Assembly (NCBI GenBank): GCA_015056015.1
Contig: SVHD01000006.1
Location: 1-64,000 of the forward strand
Length of the DNA stretch: 64,000 nucleotides
Origin: Clostridiales bacterium
GTDB taxonomy: Bacteria; Bacillota; Clostridia; Christensenellales; Aristaeellaceae
Direction: 5' to 3'
Each line of letters starts with the position of its first letter. Position 1 is the first letter of the stretch. Both the position numbers and the translations under genes were made by a program. Shown in pieces: positions 45,967 to 55,239 of this stretch. The notes below the pieces were generated by a model, which was not told the origin of the DNA, made no database searches, and worked only from the letters and a program-made list of their open reading frames with translations.

Positions 45967-47790
45967 ATGAATGAACAAATTGCCCAGAAACTGAAAATGC
46001 TGCCCGATTCCCCTGGCTGCTATCAAATGAAGGAGCAGGGGAAGATTATTTACGTGGGCAAAGCGGTGAATTTGAAAAACCGCGTGCGAAGCTATTTCCA
46101 TGGCCGCGATCACACACCCAAAGTCGCGGCCATGGTTTCGCATGTGGATGATTTCGATATCATTCTTTGCCGCACCAATCTGGAAGCGCTGATTCTGGAA
46201 TGCAATCTGATCAAGCTGCATAAGCCCTATTATAATATCCTGCTCAAAGATGATAAGCATTATCCCTATATCCGGGTGGATATGAAGGAATGCTTTCCCC
46301 GCTTTACCCTGGCCCGGCGGCAGGAGCAGGATGGGGCCAAATACTTTGGCCCCTATATCGGGGCTACGGCTGTTCGGGATGTATTGGAGGCGCTCAGGAA
46401 AATTTTCCCCTTACGCACCTGCAATCTGCAATTGCCCCTGAAAAGCCCGCGGCGCCCCTGCGTCAATTTTGAAATTGGACGCTGCCTGGGGCCCTGCGGC
46501 GGAAAATGCACCGAGGATGAATATAAGGCGGTTGTCAATCGGGTGCTTTCCTTCCTGAATGGGAAATATCAGGACGTCACCGCGTCCATCCAGCGGGATA
46601 TGATGGAGGCGGCGAAAAATCTGCAGTTTGAAAAGGCGGCCCAATTGCGGGATCAGCTTCGGGATATTGAAGGGCTGATGCAGCGGCAGCAGGCTATCCA
46701 GGTCAGCGGGGCGGAGCAGGATGTATTTGCCCTTGCCCAGGATGATCTGGACGCCATGGCCCAGGTGCTCTATATCCGCGGCGGCAAGATGGTGGGGGGC
46801 GATTCCTTCCCCCTGCCAAGAGAAGGCAAGGAAGATCCCGGGGAAGTGCTTTTTGATTTCATGGTGCAATTCTATGATGAAAGAAAGCCGGCAAGAGAGG
46901 TGCTCTGCCCTTCCCTGCCCGGGGAAATTGGCGCGGAAATGGAAGAATGGCTGCGCAGGCAGCGGGGCAGCGCATGCACGCTGACCATTCCCCAGCGGGG
47001 GGATAAGCGGGCGCTGACCTTGCTTGCGGAAAAGAATGCCCGGGACGCCCTGGAAAAACGCAATGCCAAAAAACAGATTCAGCATGAGCGTACCATCGGC
47101 GCTTCCGAGGAATTGGCCAAAGCACTGGGGCTTGATTTCGTTCCCCGGCGCATTGAAGGCTTTGATATCAGCAATACCCAGGGGATTCTGTCGGTTGCAT
47201 CCATGGTGGTATTTATCGATGGGCAGCCCGCGCCCAAGGAATACCGGCATTATCGCATCAAAACGGTGGAGGGGGCCAATGATTTTGCCTCCATGAATGA
47301 AGTGCTCTCCCGCCGCTTCAAGCGCGCCATGAGCGATGATCCCAAAGAAAAATGGCCCATGCCCGATCTGGTGCTGATCGATGGCGGCCCGGTGCAATTG
47401 CAGTTTGCGCGGGAGGCCATGCTGGCAACCGGGGCCAATGTGCCCATGTTCGGTTTGGCAGAGCGATTGGAGGAAATTTTCCTGCCCAATCAGGAGGAAT
47501 CCATTCTGCTGGATCGGCATTCCCCGGCGCTGCATCTGATTCAGCGGATTCGCGATGAAGCGCACAGATTTGCCATTACCCATCACCGGGGCCTCAGGGG
47601 CAAGCAAAGCGTGCATTCCGCCCTGGAGGATATTCCCGGCGTGGGTCCCAGCCGCCGGCGGAATCTGCTTCAGTATTTCAAGACCGTCAAGGCCATCCGC
47701 GAGGCTACCCTGGAGGAAATCAAAGCCGTCCCCGGCATGTCCGCCCCCGCCGCCCAGGCCGTCTATTCCTGGGCCCATCCGGAGGAGTGA
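45967..47790 (+). CDS. uvrC: excinuclease ABC subunit C
   Basis: LPDSPGCYQMKEQGKIIYVGKAVNLKNRVRSYF (GIY-YIG); IEGFDISNTQG; ALEDIPGVGPSRRRNLL. Confidence 0.96.
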   Translation: MNEQIAQKLKMLPDSPGCYQMKEQGKIIYVGKAVNLKNRVRSYFHGRDHTPKVAAMVSHVDDFDIILCRTNLEALILECNLIKLHKPYYNILLKDDKHYPYIRVDMKECFPRFTLARRQEQDGAKYFGPYIGATAVRDVLEALRKIFPLRTCNLQLPLKSPRRPCVNFEIGRCLGPCGGKCTEDEYKAVVNRVLSFLNGKYQDVTASIQRDMMEAAKNLQFEKAAQLRDQLRDIEGLMQRQQAIQVSGAEQDVFALAQDDLDAMAQVLYIRGGKMVGGDSFPLPREGKEDPGEVLFDFMVQFYDERKPAREVLCPSLPGEIGAEMEEWLRRQRGSACTLTIPQRGDKRALTLLAEKNARDALEKRNAKKQIQHERTIGASEELAKALGLDFVPRRIEGFDISNTQGILSVASMVVFIDGQPAPKEYRHYRIKTVEGANDFASMNEVLSRRFKRAMSDDPKEKWPMPDLVLIDGGPVQLQFAREAMLATGANVPMFGLAERLEEIFLPNQEESILLDRHSPALHLIQRIRDEAHRFAITHHRGLRGKQSVHSALEDIPGVGPSRRRNLLQYFKTVKAIREATLEEIKAVPGMSAPAAQAVYSWAHPEE

Positions 47791-47812
47791 CAAGGAGAAA
47801 CGTGGGATGATT

Positions 47813-47875
47813 GCGGGAGGATGCTTTTGAGTCAAAAGCACCCTCCCGCTCCCTCCCGAAAACCTGCTCGGGATT
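47813..47875 (+). repeat. 3'-end hairpin element copy R11 (type B)
   Basis: GCGGGAGGATGCTTTTGA/TCAAAAGCACCCTCCCGC identical to the R3 stem, then CCCTCCCGAAAACCTGCTCGGGAT; 22 nt after uvrC stop. Confidence 0.9.
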
Positions 47876-47931
47876 TTTCAATTGCCTCCTATTTGGCGGG
47901 ATTCCCCGAGATTGGAAAATAATAATCAGAA

Positions 47932-47962
47932 TGAAAAAACGGAATTCATCATATAATTCCGC
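47932..47962 (-). terminator. minus-strand intrinsic terminator between repeat copies R11 and R12
   Basis: Minus strand CGGAATT-N8-AATTCCG-TTTTTT. Confidence 0.6.
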
Positions 47963-47982
47963 ATTTCGAATTCCGCATTCCG
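47955..47982. repeat. short tandem repeat, two 14-bp units AATTCCGCATTTCG/AATTCCGCATTCCG
   Basis: Direct reading of sequence; 13/14 identity between units. Confidence 0.85.
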
Positions 47983-48035
47983 AATTTTCATCCCCTTCCA
48001 CGGGCATTCAATAAGAATCGAAGGTCATTTGATTT

Positions 48036-48098
48036 TTCCCGAATTGCTTTTCGGGAGGGTGCGGGAGGGGGCTTTTGGCTTCAAAAGCCTCCTCCCGC
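48036..48098 (-). repeat. hairpin element copy R12 (type B), facing the start of a plus-strand gene
   Basis: GCGGGAGGGGGCTTTTG/CAAAAGCCTCCTCCCGC (48061-48098); minus-strand flank CCCTCCCGAAAAGCAATTCGGGA. Confidence 0.88.
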
Positions 48099-48125
48099 AA
48101 AAATCCATTACTTGAAAGGATCTAT

Positions 48126-49118
48126 ATGAGTACATCGCGATTTGCGTTATTTGTTGACTTGGAAAATTGCGGGGCCAAGGTGGCCACGCTGAACAATATC
48201 CTGGAAAAGGTGAAGATCCGCGGCGATATTCTGCTTGGCAAGGTATACGGCTACACGGATCGATTCAGCGATTTAAAGGAAATTCTCTTGTCCAATACGT
48301 TCACGGTGGTGCCCTCCCTTCGCCACGGGGTGGCGCAGAAAAATAATGCGGATATTCTGCTGGTGCTGGATGCGCTGGAGGTGGCCTATACCAACCCGCT
48401 GATTGATTCCTTCTGTATCGTATCCGGCGACAGCGATTATACGCCGCTGGTAGGGCGATTAAAGAGCATGGGCAAATTTGTGCTGGGCATCAGCCGCAGC
48501 GAAGTGGCAAGCAGCATTTTCATCAATGCCTGCAATGAATTTCAGTTTCTGGAATCTGTTTCTTCCGTCAGCCGGGATAAGCGGAACAAGCAGAAGCAGA
48601 GCAAGGATGAGCCCTTGGATGACGCCGGGCTCAATAAGCTGCTGGAGGGCATTCTTTCCGAACAGACGGATGAGGATGAAATGTATGCCAGCGAATTAAA
48701 GGGCGTGCTTTTGCGCCTGCGGCCCGATTTCAATGAAAAGGCCTTTGGCTGCGCCTCCTTTGGCAAGCTGCTGAATAAATTATCTGCCAAATTCGGCAGC
48801 ATCCGGGTGAAGAATGATAATTATAATGTGCTGGTTTCCTTGAATGCCGATGCGCCGGAGGAAGGGAAAATCAGCCAGCTGACCCAGGAAAATTGGCGCA
48901 ATGCCTTTACCGAGCAATTGCAGCATTATAAGGATGACGGCTTTGAAAGGATCAATCCTTCCATTCTCAAGGCGGATATTCAGGCGGCCTATCCGGATTA
49001 CAGCGAGCGCGCCATCGGCTTCAAGCGCTTTTCCGATGTGCTCCGGCAGATGGAAAAGGATGGATTGTTGAAACTGGAAATGGATGGGCAGAAGAATATG
49101 CTCATTAAAATGCTCTGA
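48126..49118 (+). CDS. NYN-domain (PIN-like) protein with C-terminal OST-HTH/LOTUS domains
   Basis: FALFVDLENCGAK...ILLVLDALEVAY...FCIVSGDSDYTPLVGRLKSMGKFVLGI; C-terminal KLLEGILSEQ...SFGKLLNKLSAKFGSIRVKND and INPSILKADIQAAYPDYSERAIGFKRFSDVLRQM. Confidence 0.9.
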   Translation: MSTSRFALFVDLENCGAKVATLNNILEKVKIRGDILLGKVYGYTDRFSDLKEILLSNTFTVVPSLRHGVAQKNNADILLVLDALEVAYTNPLIDSFCIVSGDSDYTPLVGRLKSMGKFVLGISRSEVASSIFINACNEFQFLESVSSVSRDKRNKQKQSKDEPLDDAGLNKLLEGILSEQTDEDEMYASELKGVLLRLRPDFNEKAFGCASFGKLLNKLSAKFGSIRVKNDNYNVLVSLNADAPEEGKISQLTQENWRNAFTEQLQHYKDDGFERINPSILKADIQAAYPDYSERAIGFKRFSDVLRQMEKDGLLKLEMDGQKNMLIKML

Positions 49119-49192
49119 AACGGGATGGAAGAAAATCCCGGTTATCATCGTTGATTGATTGAAGCAATACCCAATGCGAAGGAGGAATACGG

Positions 49193-50125
49193 ATGCAGCC
49201 TGTATTTTCTGTGATCGTGCCCTGTTATAATGAAGAAGAAGTGATCCGGGAAACCCATAAGCGCCTGACGAAAACCATGCGGGAAATGGGGGAACCCTAC
49301 GAAATTCTGTATGTGGATGACGGTTCCCGGGATGATACGGCCCAAATTCTGCGGGAACTTTCGGATGAAGACGCCAACGTCCGCGCCATTTTGTTTGCCC
49401 GGAATGCGGGGCATCAATCTGCGGTAACGGCGGGGCTGGATTATGCCACCGGCGACGCCATTGTGATCATCGACGCCGATTTGCAGGATCCCCCGGAAGT
49501 GATTCCTCTGATGGCGGAAAAATGGCGGAATGGCGCCCAGGTGGTTTTCGGCCAGCGGAAAAAGCGGGATGGGGAAACCGCCTTCAAGAAAATTACCGCC
49601 AGCGCGTATTACAAAATTCTTGCCTGGATGACCGGCGGCATGGTGCCCCGGGATACGGGAGATTTCAGATTGGTGGATCGGAAAGCGGCGGATGTGATTC
49701 GCGGCATGCCCGAGCATAACCGCTTCCTTCGGGGCATGTTTGCCTGGGCGGGCTTCAAGCAGGAGGCCGTGCTCTATGACCGGGACAAGCGCTTCGCCGG
49801 CAAGACCGAATACACCCTGAAAAAGATGCTGAAGCTGGCGGCGGACGGGATTTTTTCCTTCTCCATGAAGCCGCTGAAATTCATCACGCTGCTGGGCCTT
49901 GGCTTCCTGGGCATTTCGGGAATCCTTTTCCTGATTCTGCTCATTGCGCTGCTCTTTGGCGGCGGCAGCGGGCTTTGGTGGATTGCCATGCTGATGCTGC
50001 TTTGCACCGGCTGCGTCCTTTCCGCCCTTGGCATTGTGGGCGAATATATCGCCCGGATTTATGATGAATCCAGAGGACGGCCGCTGTATATCGTCACCGA
50101 AGCCCTTGGATTTGAGGAAAATTAA
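49193..50125 (+). CDS. glycosyltransferase family 2 (DPM1/GtrB-like) with two C-terminal TM segments
   Basis: FSVIVPCYNEEEVIRETHKRLTKTM, YVDDGSRDDTAQIL, DADLQDPPEVIPLM. Confidence 0.94.
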   Translation: MQPVFSVIVPCYNEEEVIRETHKRLTKTMREMGEPYEILYVDDGSRDDTAQILRELSDEDANVRAILFARNAGHQSAVTAGLDYATGDAIVIIDADLQDPPEVIPLMAEKWRNGAQVVFGQRKKRDGETAFKKITASAYYKILAWMTGGMVPRDTGDFRLVDRKAADVIRGMPEHNRFLRGMFAWAGFKQEAVLYDRDKRFAGKTEYTLKKMLKLAADGIFSFSMKPLKFITLLGLGFLGISGILFLILLIALLFGGGSGLWWIAMLMLLCTGCVLSALGIVGEYIARIYDESRGRPLYIVTEALGFEEN

Positions 50126-50136
50126 ACCATACGATC

Positions 50137-50173
50137 AAATCGCTTTCGAATGAATCATCGAAAGCGATTTTTT
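50137..50173 (+). terminator. intrinsic terminator
   Basis: AAATCGCTTTCGA-N8-TCGAAAGCGATTT-TTT. Confidence 0.85.
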
Positions 50174-50280
50174 GGTTATTATATTTCACAATTCAATATT
50201 TTTTCACTTTTTTATTGCCCTGGAAAAATGAAGTGTGGTATAATGAAAAAAATATGCGATATAGAAAGGACATATATCTT

Positions 50281-51744
50281 ATGATTGGACGGACATCTCC
50301 CCGGGAAGCGGGCCTGGAAGAAAAATGGATCCGGCGTTTTCTGTATAAAATGCAGTATGAAGGGGTCAATTTGCATTCCGTTTTGCTGCTGCGGGGCAAT
50401 GATATTTTCTTTGAAAAATATTGGGCGCCTTTTGACGCCGATAAAATTCATCGCATGTATTCTGTGACCAAATCCTTTGTGTCCATGGCTGTCGGCTGTC
50501 TGATCGATGAAGGAAAGATCGCCCTTTCCGATCCGATTGTGAAATTCTTTCCGGATAAGCTGCCGGAAAATGTGCCCGAATTCATGCAGGAGCAAACCAT
50601 TGAGCATATGCTGATGATGAGCACCTGCCAGGCGGATGGGCACAGCTGGTTTACCCCCGGCGTTTATGACCGGACAAAATTCTATTTTGCCCAAAAGCCG
50701 GATAAACCCGCCGGAACCAATTTCCATTATGATTCCAATGGATCCTATATTCTGGGAGCGCTGGTGGAAAGAATTTCCGGCATGAAGCTGCTGGACTACA
50801 TGAAGGAAAAATTCCTGAACCGCATTGGCGGCTTTGAATCCGCCCAGATGCTTGAAACCCCCGACGGCGTTGCCTGGGGGGATTCTGCCCTGCTTTGCAC
50901 GCCCAGGGCGCTGATGAATTTTGCAAAGCTCGTGATGAATCTGGGCGCCTGGGACGGCGAGCAATTGATCAGCCGGGATTATGTGGCAAATGCCATTTCG
51001 GTTAAGACTACCAATAATCTGGAAGGCAGCGTGCACCGCAATCGTTACGGCTATGGCTATCAGATCTGGCGTACCAATGAAAACAGCTTTTCCTTCAATG
51101 GTATGGGCAGCCAGTTTGCCATTTGCGTGCCGGATAAGGATTTCATTTTCGTCTGCACCGCCGATACCCAGCTCAATTCTGAGGTGGATAATCCTGCCAT
51201 TTTCCGCGCCGTATTTGATGAACTGGTGCATCATCTGGATGGGGAAGAAGAGCATTTCAATTATGATCTGCAATCGGAAGCGCAGTTGAGCGTTTCTCTG
51301 GGGGAAAAGGAATCTGCCTTCCAGCAGGAAGTAAACGGCGTTACCTTCCGCTGCGATGAAAATCCCATGGGCATCAAATGGTTCCGGCTTTCCTGGGATG
51401 AAAAGAATCAGGGCTGCTTTATTTACGAAAATGCCCAGGGCGAAAAGAAGCTGCCCTTTGGCATGAAGGAAAATATCTTCTGCAAATTCCCGCAGCTTGG
51501 CTATTCCAATGATAACGGCAACGTGCATGAATTGAATGGCTTCATGTATGATTGCGCGGTTTCCGCCGGCTGGGTGGAGCAGCAGAAACTGCAGCTGCGG
51601 GTGCAGATTGTGGATCGGTATTTCGGCATTCTGATCATTACGTTCGGCTTCCGGAAGGATGGCGTGGTGGGCGTAAAAATGATGAAGCGCGCCGAAGATT
51701 TCCTGACGGAATACAATGGATGGATGTCCGGCCGGAAAGCATAA
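50281..51744 (+). CDS. serine hydrolase (beta-lactamase family), paralogue 1
   Basis: MYSVTKSFVSMAVGCLIDEGKIALSDPI (SxxK), YDSNGSYILGALVERISG (YxS/N region). Confidence 0.9.
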   Translation: MIGRTSPREAGLEEKWIRRFLYKMQYEGVNLHSVLLLRGNDIFFEKYWAPFDADKIHRMYSVTKSFVSMAVGCLIDEGKIALSDPIVKFFPDKLPENVPEFMQEQTIEHMLMMSTCQADGHSWFTPGVYDRTKFYFAQKPDKPAGTNFHYDSNGSYILGALVERISGMKLLDYMKEKFLNRIGGFESAQMLETPDGVAWGDSALLCTPRALMNFAKLVMNLGAWDGEQLISRDYVANAISVKTTNNLEGSVHRNRYGYGYQIWRTNENSFSFNGMGSQFAICVPDKDFIFVCTADTQLNSEVDNPAIFRAVFDELVHHLDGEEEHFNYDLQSEAQLSVSLGEKESAFQQEVNGVTFRCDENPMGIKWFRLSWDEKNQGCFIYENAQGEKKLPFGMKENIFCKFPQLGYSNDNGNVHELNGFMYDCAVSAGWVEQQKLQLRVQIVDRYFGILIITFGFRKDGVVGVKMMKRAEDFLTEYNGWMSGRKA

Positions 51745-51762
51745 GGAAAAGGAAGGGATACC

Positions 51763-53202
51763 ATGGAAAAGGTCTCTGCGCTTACTCAGGAACATTTTCG
51801 GAAGTTTCTTCGGGCCTTGCGCATGGCGGGGGTGGATTTGCATTCCGTGCTGATCTGGCAGGGCGGCAAAATGCAGATGGAAAAATATTGGGCGCCCTTT
51901 GATGAAAATACCCCCCACCGGATGTATTCGGTAACCAAATCCTTTGTGGGCATTGCCGTGGGCTGCCTGATTGATGACGGTCTGGTGAAACTGAATGATC
52001 CGATCATCAAATATTTTCCGGAAAAGCTGCCGGATACGCTACATGAATTTGTGCGCCAGCAAACCATTGAGGATATGCTGACCATGCGAACCTGCTATGC
52101 CGATAATCCCAGCTGGATTGAAGGCCGCGCCATGGATATTCCGTATTTCTATTTCCGCCAGCCCGTCAGAAAGCCTGTGGGCGCGCATTTTGATTACGAT
52201 TCCACGGGCTCCTATGTGCTTGGCGCGCTGGTGGAAAAGCTGACGGGGAAAACGCTGCTTGCCTATCTGAAGGAAAAATTTCTGGATGAAATCGGCGGCT
52301 TTGAAAATGCCCAGACGCTCTGCGGCCCCGATGGGGTTACCTGGGGCAGTTCTGCCATGATCTGCAAGCCCAGAGGCCTGATGAATTTTGCGCTGCTGCT
52401 GAAGAATCACGGCGCATGGAATGGCAGGCAATTGATCAGCGCCGATTATGTGAAAAAGGCCATTTCCAGAATGACGGATAATGATTTTACCGGCTGCAGC
52501 ACCCATAAGAGCCAGGGCTACGGCTATCAGATCTGGCATGCAGAGCGGGGCGGCTTTGCCTTCCACGGCCTGGGCGGTCAATTTGCCATCTGCGTGCCGG
52601 AGGCCGATTTCGCTTTCGTTTGCACTGCGGATATCCAGATGACCTATGAACTGCATTCCGGCGCCATTTTCCGGGCGGTATATGATGAATTGGTAACGCC
52701 GCTGCTGGGCGAAGAGGAAACGGATGATCTGGCCCCTGAAAAGCTGAATGTGGCCCGGGGGGAAAAGGAATCCGCATACGCCGGAAAGATCAGCGGGAAA
52801 ACCTATAAATGCGAAGAGAATCCCATGGGCATCAAATGGTTCCGGATGGATTTTGACGGCAATCAGTGCTGCTTCAGCTATGAAAATGCCCAGGGGGAAA
52901 AGAAGCTGCCCTTTGGCATGAAGGAAAATGTATTTGGCCAGTTCCCGCAGTTTGGCTATTCCAATGAGCAGGGCGGCCTGCCGGGCCCGGATGATTTCAC
53001 CTATGCCTGCGCTGCCTCTGCCGGCTGGGTGGAAGAAAAGAAGCTGCAGATCAAGGTGCAGATCATCGACCGTTATATCGGCAAATTGGTCATGGTCTTT
53101 TCTTTCCTGGATAATGGCTGGGCCAGCGTGAAAATGACCAAGGGCGGCCAGGATTTCCTGGATGAATACAAGGGCTGGATCATTGCCTGGCAATTGAAAT
53201 AA
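51763..53202 (+). CDS. serine hydrolase (beta-lactamase family), paralogue 2
   Basis: MYSVTKSFVGIAVGCLIDDGLVKLNDPI; closely related to the preceding ORF over its full length, including ENAQGEKKLPFGMKEN. Confidence 0.9.
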   Translation: MEKVSALTQEHFRKFLRALRMAGVDLHSVLIWQGGKMQMEKYWAPFDENTPHRMYSVTKSFVGIAVGCLIDDGLVKLNDPIIKYFPEKLPDTLHEFVRQQTIEDMLTMRTCYADNPSWIEGRAMDIPYFYFRQPVRKPVGAHFDYDSTGSYVLGALVEKLTGKTLLAYLKEKFLDEIGGFENAQTLCGPDGVTWGSSAMICKPRGLMNFALLLKNHGAWNGRQLISADYVKKAISRMTDNDFTGCSTHKSQGYGYQIWHAERGGFAFHGLGGQFAICVPEADFAFVCTADIQMTYELHSGAIFRAVYDELVTPLLGEEETDDLAPEKLNVARGEKESAYAGKISGKTYKCEENPMGIKWFRMDFDGNQCCFSYENAQGEKKLPFGMKENVFGQFPQFGYSNEQGGLPGPDDFTYACAASAGWVEEKKLQIKVQIIDRYIGKLVMVFSFLDNGWASVKMTKGGQDFLDEYKGWIIAWQLK

Positions 53203-53215
53203 GGAGGAAAAAACG

Positions 53216-53533
53216 ATGGATCGTTATGCATGGAAAGCTATTTTGAAGCCCGGAATGAAGGCGGAATATAAGCGCCGCCATGATGAAATCTGGCCGGAAA
53301 TGGTAGAATTATTGAAAAAAGCAGGGATTAAAAATTATACCATCTGGAATGTGGGCGATGAGCTCTTTGGTTATTACGAATGTGAAAAGGGCCTGGATTT
53401 TGCCGCCAAAACCCAGGCGGAAAGCCCCATCGTGGATAAATGGAATGAATACATGAAGGACGTAATGGAAATGCCCCTGGATCCGGATACCGGGGTGCAG
53501 CCCAAGCTGGAAAGAATGTTTTTCCTGGAATAA
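53216..53533 (+). CDS. rhaM: L-rhamnose mutarotase
   Basis: AWKAILKPGMKAEYKRRHDEIWPEMVELLKKAGIKNYTIWNVGDELFGYYEC. Confidence 0.92.
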   Translation: MDRYAWKAILKPGMKAEYKRRHDEIWPEMVELLKKAGIKNYTIWNVGDELFGYYECEKGLDFAAKTQAESPIVDKWNEYMKDVMEMPLDPDTGVQPKLERMFFLE

Positions 53534-53573
53534 GATTTTTTGCGGCGTAAAGCGCTGAAAGAGGGGGATTATT

Positions 53574-54224
53574 ATGGGACAGTATATGCAATCTACAGTG
53601 ACGAAAAAGTATCCCTGTGCCTTCTGCTGCCATCATTGCGGTGAATTGAATGTGAGCATGGGCAGCGTGCAGGCCCAGCATCGCACGAGCTATGGCCTCA
53701 TCGGCACGAAAAAGGAAGACGCCAAGCGGATTTCTTCCGAAAATGCCACGGCGACGGCGGAAAAAATGCTGGATAAGCTGGTGACCCGCGTCAATGAAAA
53801 GCAGGATTATTCCGGGCTGAATGCCCCGTCCGTCTGCAAAAAATGCGGAAAGCCCCAGGCCTGGGCCCAGGGCAAGGAAGAAAAATATGCCATGATCGGG
53901 GCGGCTGTTCTGGCCATTGCCGTGGGCATCGTATTATTCGTCAAGGAAATCATGGAAATCTTCCCGCTGCTCTTTTTCTGCTTCTTTGTATTCGCCATTT
54001 CCTTTGTCACGCTGGGCATGCTGGCGGTCAAGATCATTCGCAAAATCCGCGCCGGCAAGGCCAAGGAGATTATTTCTTCCAGTGCCTATTCCCATTGCGC
54101 ACCCATGATCAGCAAGCTGGATTATGTGCAGGGTGATCTGAATGATCCCCGGGCTGAAGCCCTCAATGCCCTGGCTGCGGCCCGGGAAAAACTGAATGCC
54201 GAAAAACAAGCCGCGGCCCAGTAA
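53574..54224 (+). CDS. hypothetical membrane protein with CxxC-type zinc-ribbon-like motifs
   Basis: CAFCCHHCGELN ... CKKCGKPQAW plus two adjacent TM segments. Confidence 0.7.
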   Translation: MGQYMQSTVTKKYPCAFCCHHCGELNVSMGSVQAQHRTSYGLIGTKKEDAKRISSENATATAEKMLDKLVTRVNEKQDYSGLNAPSVCKKCGKPQAWAQGKEEKYAMIGAAVLAIAVGIVLFVKEIMEIFPLLFFCFFVFAISFVTLGMLAVKIIRKIRAGKAKEIISSSAYSHCAPMISKLDYVQGDLNDPRAEALNALAAAREKLNAEKQAAAQ

Positions 54225-54249
54225 TAAACGAAAAATAATTCATGGAAGG

Positions 54250-54297
54250 AAATCATCCTGCAGCGCTCCGATAGGGGCGGGCAGGATGATTTTTTTG
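54250..54297 (+). terminator. intrinsic terminator
   Basis: AAATCATCCTGC-N19-GCAGGATGATTT-TTTTT. Confidence 0.8.
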
Positions 54298-54488
54298 TGA
54301 ATAAATGTACTTTTTTTGTATGTCGAAAAAAACGGATGAGCAAACGGGAAAAATGCATGATTTTTGCTGTTTATTTAATTTTGCACAATTCAATTGAGTA
54401 GGCATGATTGTACACAAAGGAAGAATAAGATGATATAATATCAATGTTTAATTTCCGGATACGGAAGAAATAAAGGAGAGGTGTAATT

Positions 54489-55142
54489 ATGAAATCCGCT
54501 GAAAGCTTTTTCCGCTGGGCGTTCAATACCCGCGCCGAAAACGTGCTGAAAATGTATCGGGGCGAAATGTCCTCCCCCGAAAAGGTGTTCCTGAGCTTCT
54601 GCTCCCATGATCCGGCGTTCGTTTCCTATGGCCCTGCCGGCCTGAACGCCAGCATCAAGGGCATCGGCTTCCTCCCCAAGGATGAATATCTGGAAGAAAC
54701 CCTGGAAGCCTATGTGAACCATATCAAGACCTTCGATCCCGAAGACAAGACCTATTCCAAGCGCGGCCTGGAAGTGCTGGTCAAGTATATGTACGGCGAA
54801 GAAGCCCGCGACCGGGTGGATTTCACCAAGGTGGGTTCCCTGGAAATGGCGAAAAAGCATAGCTACGCCAACTACAAGGTCAATCCCGAAGCCACCTTGA
54901 TTTTCTATCAGCCCCCGGCCATTTCCTATGAGCTGCGCGGCAAGATGGAAATCTATGATGAATGCGACAGCGGCAAGCGCGAAATCTATCAGCAGTTCAT
55001 CAATGCCCAGCACGATGTTTACCATCATCCCGATATGAGCCGTTGGCTCACTCGCCCCGCCTACATCTTCCGCATTGAAGAAGTATATGACAATTGCGTG
55101 ACCAAGGAAGGCTTTGGCACCAAGATGATCTATCCCTACTGA
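54489..55142 (+). CDS. hypothetical protein, no recognised domain
   Basis: 217-aa ORF with strong RBS (AAAGGAGAGGTG); C-rich preferred third positions (AAC, TAC, TTC, CCC). Confidence 0.75.
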   Translation: MKSAESFFRWAFNTRAENVLKMYRGEMSSPEKVFLSFCSHDPAFVSYGPAGLNASIKGIGFLPKDEYLEETLEAYVNHIKTFDPEDKTYSKRGLEVLVKYMYGEEARDRVDFTKVGSLEMAKKHSYANYKVNPEATLIFYQPPAISYELRGKMEIYDECDSGKREIYQQFINAQHDVYHHPDMSRWLTRPAYIFRIEEVYDNCVTKEGFGTKMIYPY

Positions 55143-55163
55143 TTTTTGAATTGAATTTTTAGC

Positions 55164-55200
55164 CTCAGGGCGCATTTTCGCGCCCTGAGCCTTTTGCAAT
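55164..55200 (+). terminator. intrinsic terminator
   Basis: CTCAGGGCGC-N6-GCGCCCTGAG-CCTTTTGCAATTTTT. Confidence 0.7.
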
Positions 55201-55239
55201 TTTTGAGGAAATTTTTTTTACAGAAGGGAGGCGCTCGCG

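Noticed and set aside
35433-53533. A complete rhamnose utilisation operon
   Set aside because: Only rhaB and rhaM are present and they are about 15 kb apart; no rhaA or rhaD in the window.
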